64,000 nucleotides of DNA from Candidatus Zixiibacteriota bacterium (GTDB taxonomy: Bacteria; Zixibacteria; MSB-5A5; GN15; FEB-12). The stretch lies in assembly GCA_035380245.1 (NCBI GenBank), contig DAOSXA010000002.1:186001-250000 (forward strand), written 5' to 3'. This document shows positions 62,833-64,000 of this stretch, one piece after another. The first letter of the stretch is position 1. Every line of letters begins with the position of its first letter. Made by a program: the position numbers and the translations under genes. The notes below the pieces were generated by a model. That model worked only from the letters and a program-made list of their open reading frames with translations, made no database searches and was not told the origin of the DNA.

Positions 62833-64000
62833 TCATTGTGAGAACTCTACACGCTCGAACTCATCCCAATAAACAGCCACTTCGTCACCGTCTTCGAGTG
62901 TAATATAAATCCCCTTGTTGTCCTCGTCGACATCGTTAGAACCCTTCAGCCGGAAAGTACGACCATCCTTGATCGTCACCAGACTCGAACGGTACGAGCG
63001 TTTTTCTATCTTGGCGATGTACCCCAGCTCGATATCGAACTCAATATCGCGATAATCACCGTCAAGTATCTCCCAGGTATACTTTTCGTCGTTGTCCCAG
63101 CAGATCAAACCTGTGTAGGATTCGCCGTCTTCAGTGTAAACAGTACCCCGAAGTGGTTTACCGCCGTCGAAAGAATTGTACTTAATTTGATTCGGAGCTT
63201 CTTTAAAGTCCAGCCGCTCGAACTCGTCCCATTTAACGGTGACTTGTCCGAAGCCGGGATCGGAGATGATGATACCGCGATTGCCGTCATCGATGTCGTT
63301 GGTACCACGCAGGAGAACCTCGTCGCCGTTCTCGAGGTAAATTGTGGCGCCGTTGGAGCTATAGCGCTCGATAGCCTTGATTTTGCCGAATTGTATCTTG
63401 CGGGTACGGCGACGGTCTTCACCGTCGAGGATGTCGTCGGTGAGAACTTCGTCCACATCCCAACATACAAAACCGGTAAACTCATCTCCTCGGCGAGTGG
63501 TCAACGTCCCGTATAGCCGGTCACCGAAGCTAGAGATCTGACTACCGTCGGTATCCTCAAAATCAACACGGTCGATATCGTCCCAGACCAGCTCGATCTC
63601 TCCCTCGGATTCATCCTCAATGACCAGTTCACGAATACTCTCACCGATATCCGTGGAACCGCCTGACAATTCAACCTGCTCGCCGCTCTTCAATGTAATC
63701 AATGCGGCATCGTCATCGACTACTTCGAGAGAACGGATATGTCCGAAGCGAACCCCCGATTGGGCCGAATTGCCGTAATAAACATTGGTCCCGCCGAATT
63801 CGATCCCGAAGATCTCTATACGATCGCGGTCATGATATTTGCGGCGCTTGTCCTTGTCCCGCTTATGGCGCTTCTCCAGTTCCTTATTGCCGTTCAGAAT
63901 GTCCACCCAGCTCGCTTCATTTTTATCCCAACGGATCAATCCTTCAAAGGTATCTCCATCCACCGTCGTGATCTTTCCGTAGATACGTCCGCTGTTGTCG
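62833..64000 (-). CDS. Triple-repeat protein, unrecognised family (5' end outside window)
   Basis: The frame is open to the right edge, so the protein is incomplete at its N-terminus; 388 residues are visible. The chain is built from three homologous units of about 120-130 residues. Each has a strand pair like YGTLTTRRGDEFTGFVCWD or RGTVYTEDGESYTGLICWD (the first unit reads YGKITTVDGDTFEGLIRWD), then ILDG or ILNG, a middle section around FGKIKAIE or LGYIAKIE, then a GTNDIDDGNRG or GSNDVDEDNKG motif and a closing WDEFERLDF-like strand (WDDIDRVDF, WDEFERVEF). It is highly acidic, with a basic insert in unit one (ELEKRHKRDKDKRRKYHDRDR, outline). Beta-rich and probably secreted, though the signal peptide is not visible. 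I do not know the family. Confidence 0.75.
   Translation of the reverse strand, partial: DNSGRIYGKITTVDGDTFEGLIRWDKNEASWVDILNGNKELEKRHKRDKDKRRKYHDRDRIEIFGIEFGGTNVYYGNSAQSGVRFGHIRSLEVVDDDAALITLKSGEQVELSGGSTDIGESIRELVIEDESEGEIELVWDDIDRVDFEDTDGSQISSFGDRLYGTLTTRRGDEFTGFVCWDVDEVLTDDILDGEDRRRTRKIQFGKIKAIERYSSNGATIYLENGDEVLLRGTNDIDDGNRGIIISDPGFGQVTVKWDEFERLDFKEAPNQIKYNSFDGGKPLRGTVYTEDGESYTGLICWDNDEKYTWEILDGDYRDIEFDIELGYIAKIEKRSYRSSLVTIKDGRTFRLKGSNDVDEDNKGIYITLEDGDEVAVYWDEFERVEFSQ

Noticed and set aside
1..64000. CRISPR arrays, insertion sequences, rRNA genes
   Set aside because: No regular direct repeats with spacers, no transposase frames and no rRNA sequence were seen.

Overview
The window (about 50% G+C) is a chromosomal segment of a Gram-negative bacterium. 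It encodes outer-membrane proteins, an OmpA-type lipoprotein and many lipoproteins with clear lipoboxes. It most resembles a member of the FCB superphylum, probably the uncultured phylum Zixibacteria or a close relative. The clues are the C1A protease ending in a dockerin-like [13 protein letters not shown] repeat, the DUF5916/CBM9 outer-membrane protein, the DUF2723 glycosyltransferase, the Big_5 lipoprotein of Bacteroidetes style and the radical-SAM/lipoprotein pair. The phylum is an inference from remembered family distributions; there is no rRNA gene here to test it.

Layout. 1-880: end of a sugar ABC transporter (two permeases). 1009-1602: OmpA-type lipoprotein. 1707-6393 (minus): tyrS, a TPR lipoprotein and a Big_5 lipoprotein. 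6581-8734: PBP1A, then tRNA-Leu(CAA) and a palindrome-rich stretch. 9497-13011 (minus): trmO, a methyltransferase, a DUF5916 outer-membrane protein. 13421-15667: secreted papain-like protease. 16462-19139: FKBP lipoprotein and tex. 19232-21058: two small lipoproteins followed by a radical SAM/SPASM enzyme. 21177-22398 (minus): a small unit with a sigma-region-4 protein. 22486-32317 (minus): surface-polysaccharide genes. 32435-36510 (minus): nusB and the riboflavin operon behind an FMN riboswitch. 36564-42811 (minus): three-gene GAF/kinase signalling operon. 43088-43849: lipoprotein behind a sigma-54 promoter. 43915-54393 (minus): hrcA-grpE-dnaK-dnaJ-prmA-rsmE, then prepilin peptidase, sensor kinase, efp and RNase HIII. 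54588-59714 (minus): secreted proteins, a lipoprotein, a sigma-54 response regulator and an outer-membrane barrel. 59980-62675: purD, purE and a TPR protein. 62833-64000 (minus): 5'-partial triple-repeat protein.

How the genes work together. Most of the window is housekeeping: translation, protein folding, riboflavin and purine synthesis. Around it sit cell-envelope genes: peptidoglycan synthesis, lipoproteins and a glycan cluster with a WlbA-like dehydrogenase, a hexapeptide acyltransferase, GT2, GT4, GT39 and GT117 enzymes and a flippase-like protein. Three two-component elements are present: an orphan sensor kinase, an orphan NtrC-type regulator, and the GAF operon, which has a pseudokinase but no DNA-binding output. 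A good sigma-54 promoter and a second weaker one lie in front of two lipoprotein genes. The best candidates for undescribed biology are the radical SAM/two-lipoprotein cassette (19232-21058), the unit at 21177-22398 with a sigma-4-only regulator and a 60-residue protein, and the GAF/pseudokinase/hybrid-kinase operon (36564-42811).
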